Shown here: positions 9,645 to 17,240 of the stretch, one piece after another
Numbering within the stretch: position 1 is the stretch's first letter
Layout: each line of letters starts with the position of its first letter
Source: Rhodococcus sp. 105337
Lineage (GTDB): Bacteria > Actinomycetota > Actinomycetes > Mycobacteriales > Mycobacteriaceae
Length of the DNA: 64,000 nt
Assembly: GCF_012844225.1 (NCBI RefSeq)
Contig: NZ_JABAGQ010000003.1
Location: 310,001 to 374,000, forward strand
Direction of reading: 5' to 3'
The notes under the pieces: model-generated
What the model saw: only the letters and a program-made list of their open reading frames with translations
What the model was told of the DNA's origin: nothing
The model's database searches: none
Translations under genes and position numbers: made by a program

Positions 9645-9851
9645 ATGACGTGTAGGGAGTGCGACAGCCGAATCGACCATTGCCACGGGTCGTTGATCCT
9701 GCACTCGGCGGTGGAAGTCGAGTGCACCGACGACACCTGCGTGGACCTCTCGATCGTCCGGCATGCGCTGGTCGCCGAATGCACCGACCTCGTCGGCGGA
9801 TGCGCATGCACCGCGGTGGTCGAGGAGTCGGAGATGCTCGTCGCGTCCTGA
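9645..9851 (+). CDS. Small cysteine/histidine-rich conserved protein
   Basis: The 68-residue protein starts at ATG 9645 (MTCRECDSRIDHCHG). It holds eight cysteines (3, 6, 13, 27, 32, 46, 53, 55) and four histidines (12, 14, 20, 40), with CxxC and CxC pairs. That is a strong hint of metal (zinc or iron-sulfur) binding or of disulfide pairing. I recognise the general pattern as a small conserved actinobacterial protein but know no function. There is no signal peptide or membrane segment. It is followed by the riboswitch and exporter, but the 150-base gap argues for separate transcription. Confidence 0.6.
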   Translation: MTCRECDSRIDHCHGSLILHSAVEVECTDDTCVDLSIVRHALVAECTDLVGGCACTAVVEESEMLVAS

Positions 9852-9946
9852 CGCCGTTCGTGGTCCGACGCGTCACATCCGGCGGTGACGGCTTGCCTCC
9901 CGCCTCGAGTCTTCATAATCTGCCGGTAGGGGCTGTCACCGGTTTC

Positions 9947-9990
9947 CCCCGGACGAGCGCACCGTACCCGGCGAGCGACAAGACGGTGTA
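9947..9990 (+). promoter_or_regulatory. Guanidine-III (ykkC-III) riboswitch-like element
   Basis: The segment contains the conserved blocks of the ykkC-III class in the right order: CCGGACGAG (9949-9957), CGTACCCGG and GACAAGACGGTG. The 5' CCGG (9949-9952) can pair with CCGG (9968-9971), and ACCGT (9961-9965) can pair with ACGGT (9983-9987), giving the expected pseudoknot. It ends a few bases before the GGAG ribosome-binding site of an SMR exporter gene, the usual target of this class. I infer translational control by guanidinium: ligand binding would alter access to the ribosome-binding site. The match is from memory of the consensus. Confidence 0.88.
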
Positions 9991-10003
9991 GGAGCGTTGC
10001 GTC

Positions 10004-10318
10004 ATGGCCTGGATCGTTCTCGTCCTCTCCGGTGTTCTCGAAGCGGTCTGGGCGACCGCTCTCGGGAAATCCGACGGCTTCACCAAGCTCTGGCCGACGG
10101 TGATCTTCGGCGTCACGGTGGTCGCGAGCATGGCGGGCCTCGCTTACGCGATGCGCACGCTTCCGGTGGGCACCTCCTATGCGGTGTGGGTAGGTATCGG
10201 CGCCGCTCTGACCGTCGGCTACGCGATGGTGACCGGCACCGAGTCCGCAACGCTCGTCAAGCTGCTGTTGATCGGCGGGATCGTGGCCTGTGTCGTGGGC
10301 TTGAAACTCGTGCATTGA
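10004..10318 (+). CDS. sugE: SMR family exporter, SugE/Gdx type (guanidinium/H+ antiporter)
   Basis: The 104-residue protein has four hydrophobic helices, the normal size for small multidrug resistance proteins that work as dual-topology dimers in the membrane. Glu13, the proton/substrate-coupling residue, is present in VLEAVWA. The SugE-type LEAVW motif, GFTKLWPT, LPVGTSYAVWVGIGA and the C-terminal KLLLIGGIV...GLKL follow the family. The guanidine-III-like riboswitch directly upstream makes guanidinium export much more likely than drug export. The start ATG 10004 follows GGAG at a suitable distance. Guanidinium specificity is inferred from riboswitch and motif together. Confidence 0.9.
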   Translation: MAWIVLVLSGVLEAVWATALGKSDGFTKLWPTVIFGVTVVASMAGLAYAMRTLPVGTSYAVWVGIGAALTVGYAMVTGTESATLVKLLLIGGIVACVVGLKLVH

Positions 10319-10369
10319 CCGCTGCGCGAGGTCCCTGGCGCATAACGGCCGTGCGGTTACAGTGACCCC

Positions 10370-11200
10370 ATGAGCCTCGGTTCCGCTTTGGCACTCCCGC
10401 TCCGGGTCGGTATGTCCGTGGCCGATACGGCGCTCGGAATCACCGAAGTTGTCGTCGGTACGGTCCGTATCGCGGTGTCGCCGCAGACATATTCGGCACT
10501 CGGCGCCGTCGGTCTGCCCGCGGCCCGGAGTTCGCGCGGATTGTTACAGCAGATTTCGACGCTGACCTCGGAAGATCGCGCACTCGGCCAGGCGCTGCGT
10601 CCCGGCGGACCGCTCGATCGTCTGCTGGAACCGGGCGGGCCCGTCGACCGCCTGACCGCTCCGGGCGGACTACTCGACCGGTTGCTGGTGCCAGGCGGAG
10701 CGCTCGATCGCCTGACCGCTCCCGGCGGGCCGCTGGACCGGGTCCTCGCCGACGACGGCGCTCTCGACCGTTTGCTCTCGGACGGCGGGTTGCTCGATCG
10801 GCTGACGGCGTCCGACGGGCCTCTCGAACGACTGCTGGCGCAGGACGGAGCCGTGGAGCGGCTGACGTCGCCGGGCGGGATCGTCGACGTCGCGACCCGG
10901 CCGGGCGGTGTCGTCGAGCGGGCGTTGGCGGAGGGCGGCGCACTCGAGGTGTTGCTGGCCGAGCAGGGTGCCCTCGACCGGCTGCTCGCCCGGGGTGGCC
11001 CCCTCGATCAGATCGTCTCGCTCTCCGCCACCCTCGCGGAGTTGACGCCGGGAATCATCAAGATGAACGCGAGCGTCGACATGCTTCAGGAAACCGTCGA
11101 GTTGCTGCGCGGCGCGGTCGGTCCGCTCGGCGACCTCGCGGGCAGGCTGCCCGGACGATGGCTACGCGGCAGCAAGGGCGAATTGATGCCGCCCACGTGA
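10370..11200 (+). CDS. Decapeptide-repeat protein (PGGxLDRLxx repeats), function unknown
   Basis: The 276-residue protein has three parts: an N-terminal hydrophobic/amphipathic stretch (residues 1-60), fourteen tandem 10-residue units of consensus PGGxLDRLxx (residues 78-217), and a C-terminal segment with LSATLAELTPGIIKMNASVDMLQETVELLRGAVGPLGDLAGRLPGRW-type amphipathic helices. Each unit keeps a Gly-rich turn plus an amphipathic LDRL strand or helix, so a repetitive rod or solenoid is likely. I do not recognise a characterised family. There is no clear signal peptide, although the N-terminus could associate with membrane. It lies 51 bases after sugE, so weak read-through from that transcript is possible. 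Confidence 0.7.
   Translation: MSLGSALALPLRVGMSVADTALGITEVVVGTVRIAVSPQTYSALGAVGLPAARSSRGLLQQISTLTSEDRALGQALRPGGPLDRLLEPGGPVDRLTAPGGLLDRLLVPGGALDRLTAPGGPLDRVLADDGALDRLLSDGGLLDRLTASDGPLERLLAQDGAVERLTSPGGIVDVATRPGGVVERALAEGGALEVLLAEQGALDRLLARGGPLDQIVSLSATLAELTPGIIKMNASVDMLQETVELLRGAVGPLGDLAGRLPGRWLRGSKGELMPPT
10601..11020 (+). repeat. 30-bp coding tandem repeat array (14 units)
   Basis: The DNA encodes fourteen consecutive ten-codon units in frame within the repeat protein, from PGGPLDRLLE to RGGPLDQIVS. Early units keep PGG and DRL almost unchanged. Later units drift to DDG, EGG, EQG and RGG. This suggests repeated duplication followed by divergence, with the 5' units the least diverged. Confidence 0.8.
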
Positions 11201-11222
11201 CACGCTCCGGCGTGTCGGCCGG

Positions 11223-12092
11223 TCAGCGCTGGGCACGGTGCGATGCGACGAGGATCGCCGCGGCCCTCGCGGCCTCGTGTGCTGCGGCAAAAAGGTCGTG
11301 GCCCGTACCGAGCAGCGCGGCCAGGGTTCCCGCGAAGTGGTCGCCCGCACCGGTCGTGTCCACCGCACGCACCCTCGGAACCGCGATGCGTTCGACGTAG
11401 TCCTCGGTGGCGACCACCACGTCGTCCGCACCCCGGGTGATCACCACGGTCCGGACGCGTTCGAGGAGCCTGGCGACGATCTCGTCCGGGTCGTCGCCCG
11501 CGGAGGCATCCGCGTAGTAGAGCGCTTCGCTCTCGTTCACGACGAGCGGATCGGCGTCGGCGAGGACGTCCTCGCCGAGCGGGGCAACCGGGCTGGGGTT
11601 GAGAACGAACCGCCGGTGACGGGCACGCGCCCACTCTGCGGCCGCCGCCGTCGCGGCGGGCAGCAGTTCGAGTTGGGTGAGTACGACCGCAGGGTCCAGC
11701 GTGTCGAGCGCCGCGGTGACGTCGGTGGCCGACACCTTCGAGTTCGCTCCGGGTATCACGATGATCCGATTCCGGCCGTCGTCGGTCACGACGACGATCG
11801 CACGCCCGGTGGGCACCTGGACGCTGAGCAGGTGGTCGGTGTTCACGCCCGCGGCCGTCTGCGCGGAACGCAGCGCAGTGGCGGCACTGTCGGATCCCAC
11901 GGCGCCGACGACGGCGGTAGGAGCGATCCGTGCGGCGCCGATGGCCTGGTTCGCGCCCTTGCCGCCCGGATAGGTGTCGAGGCGTCGGCCGAGTACGGTT
12001 TCGCCTTCGTCGGGCGCCCGCGCAACCGTGGCGGTCAGATCCAGATTCAAGGATCCGACGACGGCAACCACACAGCCCTGAACGTCTGTCAC
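11223..12092 (-). CDS. rbsK: Ribokinase (PfkB family carbohydrate kinase)
   Basis: The 289-residue protein carries the PfkB signatures: GSLNLDL at the N-terminus, GGKGANQAIGAARI (signature 1 region), VLTQLELL, NPSPVAPL, and the DTTGAGDHFAGTLA signature 2 with the catalytic aspartate and anion hole. Ribokinases phosphorylate D-ribose to ribose 5-phosphate; related PfkB kinases use other pentoses or nucleosides, so the substrate is probable, not proven. The GTG start at 12092 gives a family-like N-terminus. A longer frame reaching 12182 would overlap the TetR gene that ends at 12130. No ribose transporter is adjacent. Confidence 0.88.
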   Translation of the reverse strand: MTDVQGCVVAVVGSLNLDLTATVARAPDEGETVLGRRLDTYPGGKGANQAIGAARIAPTAVVGAVGSDSAATALRSAQTAAGVNTDHLLSVQVPTGRAIVVVTDDGRNRIIVIPGANSKVSATDVTAALDTLDPAVVLTQLELLPAATAAAAEWARARHRRFVLNPSPVAPLGEDVLADADPLVVNESEALYYADASAGDDPDEIVARLLERVRTVVITRGADDVVVATEDYVERIAVPRVRAVDTTGAGDHFAGTLAALLGTGHDLFAAAHEAARAAAILVASHRAQR

Positions 12093-12129
12093 CCTCTCGA
12101 CCCTACGGACGGCGTGTCCGCCGAGCGAC

Positions 12130-12741
12130 TCAGTGCTCGTGCGCGTCCGGTTCGAGTTCCGGGCACATGGCGTGGACGACACCGTCGGCCCACGACTCGC
12201 TCACCTCGCCGTGACGGAGGTACGCACCGAGATACGAACCGACGAGCATGGACACCGCCGTGTCGATGTCGAGGTCGGCGCGGACCGCACCGGCGTCGAC
12301 AGCGGCGCGAAGCACACCGGCCACCACGTCGCTGCGGGCATTGATGATCTCCCGGAACGATTCTGTGAAATCCGGATCCTCGTCGATGAGTACCGCACCC
12401 ACGCTGCCCATGCCCATATCACTCGCCAACGCGCGCCGGACCTGTTCCAGCGTCCACTTCATCCGGTCGTAGACACACAGACCGTCCGGCACACACGGCG
12501 TGATCGCCTGCGAGTCCAACGCTGCGTCGAGGATCTCCTCGCGGTTGGCGTAGCGCCGGTAGATCGTCGTCTTCGCTACACCGGACAGGGCGGCGACCGC
12601 CTCCACGGTGACGCGGTGGGGGCCGTGCACACGCAGGATCTCCAGCGCCGCCCGCATGATCCGCGCATCCGTTCCCGCGCGTGCCTTGCCGGGGCGTCGC
12701 GGCGATTCGGACACCGGATCTGCGTCGGTATCGACCACCAT
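12130..12741 (-). CDS. TetR/AcrR family transcriptional repressor
   Basis: The 203-residue protein has an N-terminal TetR HTH domain (about residues 25-75: RIMRAALEILRVHG, VTVEAVAALSGVAKTTIYRRYANREEIL) and a C-terminal ligand-binding domain with EQVRRALASDMG and DIDTAVSMLVGSYLGAYL. It is divergent from the stress-protein gene, and the 128-base gap holds repeated CGCTA elements and a TATACGTAT palindrome, so it likely represses itself and that gene. It ends 37 bases before the ribokinase start on the same strand and may be cotranscribed with it. The inducer is unknown. Confidence 0.9.
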   Translation of the reverse strand: MVVDTDADPVSESPRRPGKARAGTDARIMRAALEILRVHGPHRVTVEAVAALSGVAKTTIYRRYANREEILDAALDSQAITPCVPDGLCVYDRMKWTLEQVRRALASDMGMGSVGAVLIDEDPDFTESFREIINARSDVVAGVLRAAVDAGAVRADLDIDTAVSMLVGSYLGAYLRHGEVSESWADGVVHAMCPELEPDAHEH

Positions 12742-12807
12742 GTCACTCCTTTTCAGGCGAGTATGCCCCGCATGATCCTGAGTGTCTCCGAAAAGAAGAC
12801 CCGAATC

Positions 12808-12846
12808 AAACGCTACGAAACGCTACGCTACGCTATACGTATCGTT
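12808..12846. promoter_or_regulatory. Candidate TetR operator: CGCTA repeats and ATACGTAT palindrome
   Basis: CGCTA occurs at 12811, 12821, 12826 and 12831, mostly as CGCTACG. An 8-bp palindrome ATACGTAT lies at 12835-12842. The cluster sits between the divergent TetR gene and stress-protein gene, 24 bases before the start of the latter, where a repressor would block the promoter. Assignment to this TetR is inferred from position only. Confidence 0.5.
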
Positions 12847-12869
12847 ACATTCACATCGAGGAGGAACGT

Positions 12870-13343
12870 ATGACTGAGATCTACGCACCGACGACGGGCT
12901 ATGCCACCGATTCGGAGACCCTTCTCGAGAGCTATCGCACATACGAAGCAGTCGAGCGGGCCATCGACCACCTCTCCGACGAGGGCTTTCCGGTCGAATA
13001 CCTGCGCGTCGTGGGTCAGGGAGTGACGACCGTCGAGAGCATCGAAGGCCGGATGACCAACGGCAAAGCGGCACTCAACGGCGCGGCCGCCGGCGTGTGG
13101 ACGGGCCTGCTGTTCGGTTTCCTGCTCGCCCTGTTCCTCCCGGCCACCAGCATGGCGGCCATCCTCCTCGCCGGCGCCGCCTTCGGCGCGGTGTGGGGCG
13201 GAACCCTGGGATTCGCGGCGCACTGGAGCACCGGCGGCCGCCGCGACTTCGTCTCCCGCAAGAGCATCGAGGCAGCCCGCTACGACCTGATGGTCGACAG
13301 CGACTTCGAAGACCAGGCGCGTCGGAAACTCGCTCTCCGCTGA
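12870..13343 (+). CDS. General stress protein 17M-like small membrane protein
   Basis: The 157-residue protein has an N-terminal domain resembling the general-stress-protein-17M domain (YRTYEAVERAIDHLSDEGFPVEYLRVVGQG). A Gly/Ala-rich hydrophobic hairpin with two likely membrane helices follows (GVWTGLLFGFLLALFLP and AILLAGAAFGAVWGG). A basic C-terminal region RRDFVSRKSIEAARYDLMV completes it. Its precise role is unknown; homologues appear in stress regulons. ATG 12870 has a perfect GAGGAGG ribosome-binding site; the longer frame from 12681 is not credible. Expression is probably under the divergent TetR. Confidence 0.75.
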   Translation: MTEIYAPTTGYATDSETLLESYRTYEAVERAIDHLSDEGFPVEYLRVVGQGVTTVESIEGRMTNGKAALNGAAAGVWTGLLFGFLLALFLPATSMAAILLAGAAFGAVWGGTLGFAAHWSTGGRRDFVSRKSIEAARYDLMVDSDFEDQARRKLALR

Positions 13344-13364
13344 CCTGCCCCCTCATCCACCGTG

Positions 13365-13395
13365 CTCCGCCCCCGCCCCTGTGGCGGGGGCGGAG
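13365..13395 (+). terminator. 13-bp GC-rich hairpin after the stress-protein gene
   Basis: CTCCGCCCCCGCC (13365-13377) and GGCGGGGGCGGAG (13383-13395) form a perfect 13-bp stem with a 5-base loop, 21 bases after the stop codon. There is no U-tract, as is common for actinobacterial hairpin terminators. A terminator role is inferred from location. Confidence 0.65.
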
Positions 13396-13547
13396 TCGTC
13401 TTGCAGCACCGACCGGGCTGTGAGATCCCACACCGCGCGTGGTCGAAGCGGGGTGCGGATCGAAGGGCCGCTTCCGCCGGGCGCAGGCACTCGCAGCCTC
13501 GTCGACCTCGAGGCCGACCCTGCCGCGACCACCGGGGCGTCATGTCG

Positions 13548-13582
13548 AAAAAAATAGGCCGACCTGCAGTTATCTGCAGATC
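13548..13582 (-). terminator. Intrinsic terminator of the tRNA-Thr gene
   Basis: On the minus strand a 9-bp stem (GATCTGCAG / CTGCAGGTC, one G-U pair, loop ATAA; 13561-13582) is followed by GGCCTA and a run of seven T (13554-13548). This is a textbook rho-independent terminator. It starts 13 bases beyond the tRNA 3' end. Confidence 0.85.
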
Positions 13583-13594
13583 GACCCACTCTCG

Positions 13595-13666
13595 AGCCCC
13601 CTAACGGGATTGAACCGTTGACCGCTCGCTTACAAGGCGAGTGCTCTACCGCTGAGCTAAGGAGGC
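13595..13666 (-). tRNA. tRNA-Thr (anticodon TGT)
   Basis: The 72-base minus-strand gene folds as a tRNA: acceptor GCCTCCT with AGGGGGC, D arm CTC...GAG, anticodon stem CTCGC/GCGAG with loop CTTGTAA, and T arm AACGG-TTCAATC-CCGTT. The anticodon TGT reads ACA threonine codons. CCA is not encoded and must be added. It is a single gene with its own terminator. Confidence 0.95.
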
Positions 13667-13784
13667 AGCGAACGCCGCCCATCATATAGGTCGTCCCACC
13701 TCCGGCGCACACCGCCCGTTTCGTTACGGTGGAACGCATGCGTACCGCCCCACCTGTCTCCGCCCGTACCGGAGGTGGCGGTCA

Positions 13785-15353
13785 GTGAGCCTGCTGGGCG
13801 ATGTCCTGGACCGGACCCTGGGTACGCGCCGCGCGACCATCGACGCGGTCACCGCAGCACCCACGCCGCTGCAGCCGATCGACCTGACCGACGACGCGGT
13901 GGTCGCCGAGGCGCTCGATGTCGCGGTCCGCGTCGGCGAAGTTCTGCTCGCCTCCGGCACGGGCGCGATCGACACCGCAGAGCAGGTCCGGTTCGTCGCC
14001 GCGACCTACGGCCTCGCGCAGTGCGACGTCGATGTCACCTACAACTCGATCGTGCTGTCCGCTTATCGCGGGCAGACGATGCCGCCCGCGAGCACGATGC
14101 GCGTCGTGCACTACCGCTCGATGGACTTCACGCGGCTGGCCGCGGTCGACCGGTTGACGCGCCGAATCCGCCGCGACGCGATCTCCCCGGCGCAAGCCCA
14201 CGAGGAACTGCTCGCGATTACCTCGGCGGCCCACCCGTACAACCGCTGGGTCGCGACGATCGCGTGGTCGGGGATGGCCGCGGCGATCTCGGTGCTCCTC
14301 GGGGGCGACGCCCTGGTGGCTCTCGTCGCCTTTGCGTCGACGTTCGTCATCGACCGGGTCAACCGCGCCCTCAACCACGCCGGTCTGCCGTTCTTCTTCC
14401 AGCACCTCGTAGGCGGCATCATCGCGACCGCCCCGGCGATCACGTTGTACGGGCTACGGGAAACACTCGGCTTCGAAGTGTCCCCGGGGTTGATCATCGC
14501 CGCCGGCGTCACCGTGCTGTTGTCCGGTCTGTCGCTGGTGGGTTCCGTGCAGGACGCGATCACCGGAGCCCCGATCACGGCGTCGGCCAGGTTCTTCGAA
14601 GTACTCATGATGACGGGCGGCATCATCGCCGGCGTCGCGACCACCCTGCGCGTCGCGGAGGTGTTCGGCGCCGAACTGCCGTTGATCAGTTACGCGGCAC
14701 TGCCGGATCTCACCCAGTTGCCGACGAAGATCCTGGCCGGTGCCGCCGCCGCCGCGTTCTACGCACTGGCGTGTTACGCGGAGCGCCGCGCACTCACCGT
14801 CGCGGCCCTGGCCGGAGCTGCCGGCAGCCTGGGCTATCAGCTGGCGCTCGGGCTCTCGCTCGGTCCCATCATTTCCTCGGCGGTGGCGGCCACCGTCATC
14901 GGCTTCGCGGGTGGCCTGATGGCCCGCCGTGCCCTCACCCCGCCGCTGGTCGTCGCGGTCGCGGGTATCACTCCGCTGCTTCCCGGTCTCGCCCTGTATC
15001 GCGGTCTGTACGCGATGCTGCGCAACGAGATGAGCATCGGCATGACCGCGCTGTTCGCGGCATTCGGTATCGGCTGCGCACTCGCGGCCGGAGTCACCCT
15101 CGGCGAGTGGCTCGCGCGTCGCACCCGCAACCCGCGAAGCATCTTCAAGGTCGGGTCGCTGCGCCGCCCGCAGTTGCGCCGGATCCCCCGGATCAGGCTG
15201 GAGAAGAAGCGTGCGATCCGGCCGGCCCCGACACCGGTGACCGGCCCGATCCCCATCACGGACACGATCCCAATTGTCGACGCCGCGGCAACCGAAACAA
15301 CGAGAGCCACGCTGCGCCTCGGTTGGCGCGGGCGTGACTCTCGCAGAATGTAG
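13785..15353 (+). CDS. ThrE-family threonine/serine exporter
   Basis: The 522-residue protein matches the ThrE family: an N-terminal cytoplasmic/hydrolase-like segment (DDAVVAEALDVAVRVGEVLLASGTGAIDTAEQV), then about ten hydrophobic segments in two blocks corresponding to the ThrE (DUF1212) and ThrE_2 (DUF3815) domains, with ITPLLPGLALYRGLY in the second. Homologues in Corynebacterium export L-threonine and L-serine by proton-motive force. The Arg/Pro/Thr-rich C-terminal tail is probably cytoplasmic. GTG 13785 is supported by GGAGGTGG eight bases upstream. The adjacent divergent tRNA-Thr is probably coincidental. Confidence 0.88.
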   Translation: MSLLGDVLDRTLGTRRATIDAVTAAPTPLQPIDLTDDAVVAEALDVAVRVGEVLLASGTGAIDTAEQVRFVAATYGLAQCDVDVTYNSIVLSAYRGQTMPPASTMRVVHYRSMDFTRLAAVDRLTRRIRRDAISPAQAHEELLAITSAAHPYNRWVATIAWSGMAAAISVLLGGDALVALVAFASTFVIDRVNRALNHAGLPFFFQHLVGGIIATAPAITLYGLRETLGFEVSPGLIIAAGVTVLLSGLSLVGSVQDAITGAPITASARFFEVLMMTGGIIAGVATTLRVAEVFGAELPLISYAALPDLTQLPTKILAGAAAAAFYALACYAERRALTVAALAGAAGSLGYQLALGLSLGPIISSAVAATVIGFAGGLMARRALTPPLVVAVAGITPLLPGLALYRGLYAMLRNEMSIGMTALFAAFGIGCALAAGVTLGEWLARRTRNPRSIFKVGSLRRPQLRRIPRIRLEKKRAIRPAPTPVTGPIPITDTIPIVDAAATETTRATLRLGWRGRDSRRM

Positions 15354-15384
15354 AAGTATTCGGTGTATCAGCCGTGACGAAGGG

Positions 15385-15618
15385 TCAGCCCTGACGAGCC
15401 TTTTCGTCGGCTTCCATGGCATCGCGAAGGCTCTTCGGACGCATATCGGTCCAGTTCTGCTCGACGTATTCGACGCACGCGGCACGCGACTCTTCGCCGA
15501 ATACCACCCGCCACCCCTGCGGAACCTCGGAGAAGGTCGGCCACAGCGAGTACTGCTCCTCGTCGTTCACGAGGACGTAGAACCGGCCGTCCTCGTCGTC
15601 AAATGGGTTCGTGCTCAT
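15385..15618 (-). CDS. MbtH-like NRPS chaperone
   Basis: The 77-residue protein has the complete MbtH signature: [38 protein letters not shown], and [12 protein letters not shown], including the conserved tryptophans. MbtH proteins bind and activate adenylation domains of non-ribosomal peptide synthetases. Its start overlaps the stop of the upstream monooxygenase gene (ATGA at 15615-15618), so the two are translationally coupled and should share the iron-controlled promoter. No NRPS gene is in the window, so the partner must lie elsewhere. Convergent with the ThrE gene. Confidence 0.96.
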   Translation of the reverse strand: MSTNPFDDEDGRFYVLVNDEEQYSLWPTFSEVPQGWRVVFGEESRAACVEYVEQNWTDMRPKSLRDAMEADEKARQG

Positions 15619-17006
15619 CTCGCCTCACTTGTTGCGTAGGTGTGATGGTCCGGAATCCTATCAAGTTCACCGACAACACCCAGGGCTCCGGACATCTTCA
15701 GTTCCCGGCGACCGAGGACGGAAGCCAGGATTTCTCCTGCTCGTACCGCCGCGTTCGACAACAGCGACGAGGTCAGGCCGTGTGTCTTCTCGGTGCCGCC
15801 CTGCAGGTAGATGTCGGCATCGATGTCCTCCGGCGTCGGCAGCCGGTAGTCACGGTCGACCACCAATACCGGCCCGTCCGGCGCGAGGTCGCCGAGGAGC
15901 GGAGTGAGCGGCGCGGGCTCGAAACCGGTCGCCAGGACCACCGCATCGCACATCAATGTCTCGACGGCGCCGTCCAGGTTGTTCCGGACGTCGATCTCGA
16001 TGCCCGCGGCGCTTTCCGTGGTGGAGACGATTTCGGAGGCGCGGCGCATGAACAGCCGGCGACGCCCACTGACCCTTTCCCGGTACTCGGTGGCGTAGAG
16101 CGCCTCGATGAGTTCCGGGGCCACGACGGAGTAGTTGGTGCCGCGATGAAGAGTGAGCACCCGCTCCCGCTCCGCGGGCGACGCTCCGTGGAGTTCGTCG
16201 ACTGCCGAAGGATCGAAGATCCGGTTCGCGTACGGGCTGTCGTCGGCCGGGCTGTAGCCGAACCGGTTGAAGATGCTGTGGACTTCGGCCTGCGGGTAGT
16301 GGGCGTGCAGGTATTGCACCACCTCCGCGGCGCTCTGTCCTGCCCCGACCACGGCGAATCGCTGATGCGCCGGCTCGGGCATCGCGTCCAGGTGGAACAG
16401 GAACTGGTGGTTGTGAAAGCACCGCACCGATTCGGTGGCCCAGCGCGGGATCTGCGCCCGGAGCCCGACACCGACCACGACGCTGCGCGCATGGACCACG
16501 CTGCCGTCGGCTGCGTGGATCGCGAACAGATCGGCTGCGCCGTTGTGGTGACGGACCGCTTCGACGGCAGTGATCTCGGTTCCGTACCGGACATCCGCGG
16601 TGACACGGTCGGCGGCCCACCGCAGGTAATCCTGGAATTCGTGCCGGGTCGGAAAGAACGTCTGGTGGTTGACGAAGTCCGCGAGCCGCCCGCGCTCGTG
16701 CAGGTACGCGAAGAAGCTGTAACTGCTGGTGGGGTTCCGGAAGGTGACGAGATCCTTGGGAAAGGCGATCTGCATGGTCGCGCCCTCGAGGATCATCCCC
16801 GGGTGCCACGCGAAGTCTGGTCTCCGCTCGAAGAAGGTGGCACGCAGCGGTGAGGCCGGATCGGCCGCATTGTGTTCCTCGATGGCGATGGCCAGAGCGA
16901 GGTTGGCGGGGCCGAAGCCGATTCCGACGAGGTCGAACACGTCCCCTCGAGGTTCGTCCGGATTCTCCGAATCACCTGCGGTAGCGCTGGATCGGTCGGT
17001 CATCAC
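15615..17006 (-). CDS. L-ornithine/L-lysine N-hydroxylating monooxygenase (SidA/IucD/PvdA family)
   Basis: The 463-residue flavoprotein hydroxylates the side-chain amine of ornithine or lysine, the first committed step of hydroxamate siderophore synthesis, using FAD, NADPH and oxygen. Visible motifs: [12 protein letters not shown] (FAD Rossmann), [39 protein letters not shown], the NADPH-binding [12 protein letters not shown], and the C-terminal [11 protein letters not shown]. Length fits the family. A candidate IdeR iron box lies 57 bases upstream, predicting induction under iron starvation, and the gene is coupled to MbtH. Ornithine versus lysine cannot be decided here, though Rhodococcus homologues usually take ornithine. 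Confidence 0.92.
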   Translation of the reverse strand: MMTDRSSATAGDSENPDEPRGDVFDLVGIGFGPANLALAIAIEEHNAADPASPLRATFFERRPDFAWHPGMILEGATMQIAFPKDLVTFRNPTSSYSFFAYLHERGRLADFVNHQTFFPTRHEFQDYLRWAADRVTADVRYGTEITAVEAVRHHNGAADLFAIHAADGSVVHARSVVVGVGLRAQIPRWATESVRCFHNHQFLFHLDAMPEPAHQRFAVVGAGQSAAEVVQYLHAHYPQAEVHSIFNRFGYSPADDSPYANRIFDPSAVDELHGASPAERERVLTLHRGTNYSVVAPELIEALYATEYRERVSGRRRLFMRRASEIVSTTESAAGIEIDVRNNLDGAVETLMCDAVVLATGFEPAPLTPLLGDLAPDGPVLVVDRDYRLPTPEDIDADIYLQGGTEKTHGLTSSLLSNAAVRAGEILASVLGRRELKMSGALGVVGELDRIPDHHTYATSEAR

Positions 17007-17062
17007 TCAACTTCCGTACTCGGGGGCGCGAGCCCAGGTCCGTCGACCAAAGCTCTGAGAAT

Positions 17063-17081
17063 GTAGCTCAGGCTAACCTTG
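17063..17081. promoter_or_regulatory. IdeR/DtxR-type iron box
   Basis: The 19 bases match the consensus TTAGGTTAGGCTAACCTAA at about 14 positions, with the core AGGCTAACCT fully conserved. It precedes the N-hydroxylase/MbtH operon at promoter distance. IdeR with Fe(II) would repress there. Assignment is from recalled consensus. Confidence 0.8.
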
Positions 17082-17181
17082 GTTGAGCGAGCCTACCAAG
17101 GGTCGACCGTCCATGGGGGACTCCGAACCGCCGGACTCCCACCATCTTCCGGACACGGCTGCCGCCCTTCCCCGGACGGAC

Positions 17182-17221
17182 GCGAGCGCGGTGGGATCGA
17201 AGTCGATCCCACCGCGCTCGC
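17182..17221 (-). terminator. 18-bp perfect hairpin, probable terminator of the BpoC-like gene
   Basis: 17182-17199 and 17204-17221 are exact reverse complements (GCGAGCGCGGTGGGATCG arm) around the loop AAGT, one of the strongest stems in the window. It lies 19 bases beyond the stop of the minus-strand hydrolase. No U-tract follows. Confidence 0.75.
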
Positions 17222-17240
17222 CGAACACGTGCCCTGGCCG

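Noticed and set aside
10601-11020. CRISPR array from the regular 30-bp repeats
   Set aside because: The units are in-frame codons without spacers and diverge at third positions.
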